The notes under the pieces were generated by a model. The model did no database searches. It saw only the letters and a list, made by a program, of their open reading frames with translations, and was not told the DNA's origin. A stretch of DNA of 64,000 bases from Agarivorans aestuarii (lineage in GTDB: Bacteria > Pseudomonadota > Gammaproteobacteria > Enterobacterales > Celerinatantimonadaceae): assembly GCF_019670125.1 (NCBI RefSeq), contig NZ_AP023033.1, positions 2,655,001 through 2,719,000 of the forward strand. The letters run 5' to 3'. A program made the translations under genes and the position numbers. Positions 61,118-64,000 of this stretch are shown piece after piece; the stretch's first letter is position 1, and each line of letters starts with the position of its first letter.

Positions 61118-61852
61118 ATGTATTTAATTATGATTTTTATAGAAAGAGTTTTAGCCTCAGTTGCGTTACTTAGCTTTAGCGTTCAAGTTCAGGCCACTGT
61201 GCAAGTGGAGCAACTGGATTATGACTCACTGCTCATCAATGATTGTTCTCAGTCTGCTGTCACCATCAGCGCTACTCAGTCATCTGTGATGACTCAGCTT
61301 GAGACGCTTTCAGCTGAAGCGCGCTCTACAATTAATGATAGTATCTTGGTGGCTACTCTTCCCTCTTTAAATATCGACGCACAGCAACAAAACTATAGAA
61401 CTTATTCACCTAACAACAAAAAGATAAACTTCAATTCAAGTAAAAGTGCTCACTTCCCTATATCTTACGCTTGGCAAGAGCAAAGTTTTGAATGGTTTAG
61501 CGCTTATAATTCTAACCAAAGCCAGCTAAAACCGGCCCCTTATTTAGCGCTTGCCCGTTACCAAGGGAAAACGCTCGCGCTAGCAAGCATCAGTAGCAAT
61601 GATAACCAACAGCTACTTAGCGCTTTACGTGATGATTTCATCGCTCAACGCAGCCCTTTAGTTTTATTTGTTAGAACACACGAGCCGCTAAATAACTCCG
61701 CTATCAATGCATTTCACCAGCTGGGCATGCGTCTTCACTTTAAAGATCAACTCATCATCGCAAGCAAAGCAATAGATAGCTGTGATAGCGGCAACTGGAG
61801 TGATGAAAACGGGCATAGTATAAATTGGATAAAAATCGACAAGGTGAATTAG
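61118..61852 (+). CDS. Unrecognised secreted protein
   Basis: The protein of 244 residues has a signal peptide (...LASVALLSFSVQVQA, cleaved near 26). The mature part is S/N/Q-rich, with two cysteines (in INDCSQ near the start and SCDSGNW near the end) that could pair. No known domain is seen. Two ATG codons (61118 and 61130) could start it; neither has a clear ribosome binding site. It is divergent from the chemoreceptor and is followed by a perfect hairpin and cmoB. Confidence 0.6.
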   Translation: MYLIMIFIERVLASVALLSFSVQVQATVQVEQLDYDSLLINDCSQSAVTISATQSSVMTQLETLSAEARSTINDSILVATLPSLNIDAQQQNYRTYSPNNKKINFNSSKSAHFPISYAWQEQSFEWFSAYNSNQSQLKPAPYLALARYQGKTLALASISSNDNQQLLSALRDDFIAQRSPLVLFVRTHEPLNNSAINAFHQLGMRLHFKDQLIIASKAIDSCDSGNWSDENGHSINWIKIDKVN

Positions 61853-61890
61853 AACAATTAGTGAACAAATGTCCATTTTTGCCAAGTATC

Positions 61891-61920
61891 TTTAGCGCTT
61901 TATCACCAAAAAGCGCTAAA
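61891..61920. repeat. Perfect 11-bp hairpin between the secreted protein gene and cmoB
   Basis: TTTAGCGCTTT (61891-61901) pairs with AAAGCGCTAAA (61910-61920) over an eight-base loop. It lies 38 bases after the secreted-protein gene and 53 bases before cmoB. No T run follows, so its role as a terminator is uncertain. Confidence 0.6.
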
Positions 61921-61972
61921 GCTTGCTACAATTAGCCGCATATACCTTCGTAATATCAAGCTCTTGTAACCA

Positions 61973-62947
61973 ATGATAGACTTCTCTGACTTTTACCAAA
62001 TAATTGCCAAAAATCGCCTTAAGCATTGGCTTTATACACTGCCCGCTCAATTAGGTGATTGGCAAAAAGAACATGCTCATGGCGACTTCCCACGCTGGCA
62101 GCGGGTACTTAATAAATTCCCCCAACAAACAACTGCTCACATAGAACTTAAAGATAAAGTCAGTATTGGTAAAGCCGAAGAAATGCCTGAAGGCGAGCGA
62201 AAAAAAATTGAAAGCTTACTGCGCCACTTACACCCTTGGCGTAAAGGCCCATTTGATGTTTATGGGATTAATATCGACACAGAATGGCGTTCCGATTGGA
62301 AGTGGGAGCGCATTCGTAATCATATCTCTCCACTTAAACATCGCTATGTATTAGACGTAGGTTGTGGCAGCGGTTATCACATGTGGCGAATGCTAGGAGA
62401 TGATGCAGAGTTTGTAGTAGGCATCGACCCTTCCACCCTATTCCTCATGCAATTTGAAGCCATCCGCAATTTTGCCAACAATGACCAACGCGTTCACTTG
62501 TTGCCTTTAGGTATTCAAGAGCTACCTAAATTGCGCGCCTTTGATACGGTGTTTTCGATGGGAGTGCTTTATCATCGCCGCTCACCCATGGACCACCTTA
62601 TTCAGTTAAAAGAACAACTACATAAAGGCGGAGAATTAGTACTTGAAACCTTGGTTGTAGATGGCGATGAAAACCAAGTGCTCGTGCCTGCTGGCCGGTA
62701 CGGAAAAATGCCCAATGTTTGGTTTTTGCCAAGTACCGCAGCCTTAAAATTATGGTTAGAAAAAGTCGGCTTTGTTGATGTACGAATTGTCGATATTGAT
62801 GTTACTTCAACCAAGGAACAAAGAAGTACCTCATGGATGACTCACGAGTCACTCGAAGACTACTTAGACCCAAGTGATAATTCGAAAACTGTAGAAGGGC
62901 TACCGGCTCCCAAACGTGCTGTTTTAATTGCAATTAATCCAGACTAA
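61973..62947 (+). CDS. cmoB: tRNA U34 carboxymethyltransferase CmoB
   Basis: The 324-residue protein matches E. coli CmoB nearly throughout: [14 protein letters not shown] start, [23 protein letters not shown] (in parts), SAM motif [15 protein letters not shown] and the end [14 protein letters not shown]. It uses carboxy-SAM from CmoA to complete cmo5U34 in tRNAs. It is 6 kb from cmoA, with the genes in between having no known link to tRNA. Confidence 0.96.
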   Translation: MIDFSDFYQIIAKNRLKHWLYTLPAQLGDWQKEHAHGDFPRWQRVLNKFPQQTTAHIELKDKVSIGKAEEMPEGERKKIESLLRHLHPWRKGPFDVYGINIDTEWRSDWKWERIRNHISPLKHRYVLDVGCGSGYHMWRMLGDDAEFVVGIDPSTLFLMQFEAIRNFANNDQRVHLLPLGIQELPKLRAFDTVFSMGVLYHRRSPMDHLIQLKEQLHKGGELVLETLVVDGDENQVLVPAGRYGKMPNVWFLPSTAALKLWLEKVGFVDVRIVDIDVTSTKEQRSTSWMTHESLEDYLDPSDNSKTVEGLPAPKRAVLIAINPD

Positions 62948-63019
62948 ACAGTTTTCATACGCTATGCTAAAACAATTACTTAAACCGCAGTTTTTACTTT
63001 TGCCTAATGGATTTGAACT

Positions 63020-63733
63020 ATGAAAAAGCTCTCAATAATTTCATTGTCTCTTGCACTTACCGCTTGTGCGAGCCAACAAGCCTCTCAACCTAACGATCAA
63101 ACTCTCGAGCAATTATCCGCTCTTTCGGCTCAGCAAACCTCCGTTTTAAGCCTGTGTGAGTCAATTTCTGAGCAATTAGCAGCTCAACAGCAACGTTTTG
63201 ATCAACTAGAAGAGAAAGTGGTGGCGATAGCCCCAGTGCCAGCTGCGACTTCCAAATCAACCCCGCAAAGCTGCAGCAAGCAAACAAGCTACAAGCTTGG
63301 TAACAAAACCGTGTTAGGTGAATCTGAATGGGTAAGCTTAGAGGGGCAAAAAAAGGCCTTTCAAGCGCGTATTGATACTGGCGCGGCAACCTCTTCGCTA
63401 AACGCAACTGACATTGTAAAATTTGAGCGCGATGGAAAAAACTGGGTGCGTTTTAATATGCGCCATAAAACCCTGGATAGCGATATTATTGTAGAACGCC
63501 CAGTAATACGCACCGCCGAGGTAACTCAATCATCAACCAACAAAGTAGATAAACGCCCAGTTGTTTCTATGTTGGTTAAGTTAGGTCCGATCTCAGAAAA
63601 GACCCAATTTACTTTAACCGACCGTAACCACCTTAGCTACCCAGTGCTACTAGGTCGTAGCTTCCTAAAAGATATAAGTGTGGTAGATATAAGCCAGAAG
63701 TTTACCCAAGCGAAACCGACATTTAAGGATTAA
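63020..63733 (+). CDS. Retropepsin-like lipoprotein (ATP-dependent zinc protease family)
   Basis: The 237-residue protein has a lipoprotein signal (LALTAC, C16), a short coiled coil (about 25-70) and a C-terminal domain with QARIDTGAATSSLNA (about 117-131), a retropepsin-like D-T-G-A. Pfam calls this family Zn_protease; the fold is that of a pepsin-type aspartate protease. Members are found with an inactive transglutaminase membrane protein and a RimK-like ligase, and the first of these follows here with a TAATG overlap. It may process or hold a peptide product. Confidence 0.85.
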   Translation: MKKLSIISLSLALTACASQQASQPNDQTLEQLSALSAQQTSVLSLCESISEQLAAQQQRFDQLEEKVVAIAPVPAATSKSTPQSCSKQTSYKLGNKTVLGESEWVSLEGQKKAFQARIDTGAATSSLNATDIVKFERDGKNWVRFNMRHKTLDSDIIVERPVIRTAEVTQSSTNKVDKRPVVSMLVKLGPISEKTQFTLTDRNHLSYPVLLGRSFLKDISVVDISQKFTQAKPTFKD

Positions 63734-64000
63734 TGCCCATGAGTTCTCGCAATATATTTTATTTCATTGTCACCTTGTGCATGCTGATAGGAATAAGCAT
63801 GACAATGTATCGTCATGTTCAATTTGAAGTACCGTGGTTTCCTGGCGAAAAACGTCAGATTTGGTCAATTGAAGCCAAGGTAGAATTTGACGCCAAAGGC
63901 GAAAGCGTTGAAGCAGTGCTTGCGCTGCCACTAACTCAACGCGGCTATACCCGTATCCATGAATCAACAGCATCATTAGCTTATGGCTTATCTTTTGTTA
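63733..64000 (+). CDS. Inactive transglutaminase-type membrane protein (N-terminal part, cut by window edge)
   Basis: The frame is open from ATG at 63733 (TAATG overlap with the gene before; a second ATG at 63739 is also possible) to the window end. The 89 visible residues show a membrane helix (about 8-26), MYRHVQFEVPWFPGEKRQIW and ALPLTQRGYTRIHESTAS, close to the start of 'inactive transglutaminase fused to seven transmembrane helices' proteins. A RimK-like glutamate ligase is expected to follow just outside the window. Confidence 0.8.
   Translation, partial: MPMSSRNIFYFIVTLCMLIGISMTMYRHVQFEVPWFPGEKRQIWSIEAKVEFDAKGESVEAVLALPLTQRGYTRIHESTASLAYGLSFV

Overview
This window looks like a chromosomal segment of a marine gammaproteobacterium of the Alteromonadales/Vibrionales type (an Agarivorans-like genome would fit; this is inferred from gene content, not from a marker-gene tree). 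The evidence is housekeeping blocks with gammaproteobacterial synteny (lon-hupB-ppiD, yebC-ruvC, aspS, cmoA, cmoB, pspF/pspABC, sapABCDF), FabV as enoyl reductase, a TonB2-type energy system and the Gram-negative 'proteobacterial dedicated sortase' cluster. I see no insertion sequence, prophage, integrase or CRISPR array.

Layout. 1-500: end of an upstream gene, then tRNA-Pro(GGG) and its terminator. 0.5-14 kb: an iron island. A CopD-like membrane protein faces a minus-strand TonB2 operon (DUF3450, TtpC, ExbB, ExbD, TonB, TPR) and a siderophore operon (receptor, FhuF-type reductase, FhuC, FhuD, fused FhuB). Three Fur-box-like sites lie at its promoters and an AraC regulator flanks it. 14-22 kb: a DUF3179 protein, then the sortase island: class GN sortase, its VIT/VWA target, PdsO, and divergently the PdsR/PdsS two-component system. 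The shared promoter region carries phased TGGCA repeats. 22-27 kb: a periplasmic solute-binding protein, a large PAS-GGDEF-EAL receptor and a dihaem cytochrome-DM13 lipoprotein. 27-32 kb: metC, an orphan leuB and a TyrR homologue with a decayed ATPase. 32-34 kb: psp stress operon with a sigma-54 promoter. 34-39 kb: sapABCDF. 39-42 kb: an exosortase-type acyltransferase and fabV, in the position fabI holds in E. coli. 42-48 kb: DUF2850-like protein, ppiD, hupB, lon, ruvC, yebC. 49-53 kb: a three-gene signalling cassette (PBP-like protein, outer-membrane barrel, GGDEF-EAL) lying between yebC and aspS. 53-64 kb: aspS, cmoA, HIT protein, a lipoprotein, ChrA, a dCache chemoreceptor, an unknown secreted protein, cmoB, a retropepsin-like lipoprotein, and the start of an inactive-transglutaminase membrane protein cut by the window edge.

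How the genes work together. Under iron limitation, release of Fur should express both the siderophore operon and its dedicated TonB complex. The receptor brings the ferri-siderophore across the outer membrane, FhuD/B/C import it, and FhuF reduces it. The sortase island encodes enzyme, single predicted substrate, envelope partner and dedicated sensor/regulator together, so it looks like a self-contained envelope system. Its kinase has a sensor region resembling a family 9 carbohydrate-binding fold. Psp and Sap are envelope stress and peptide uptake modules. Two c-di-GMP proteins and a chemoreceptor add lifestyle control. Most of the rest is core translation, recombination and proteostasis.
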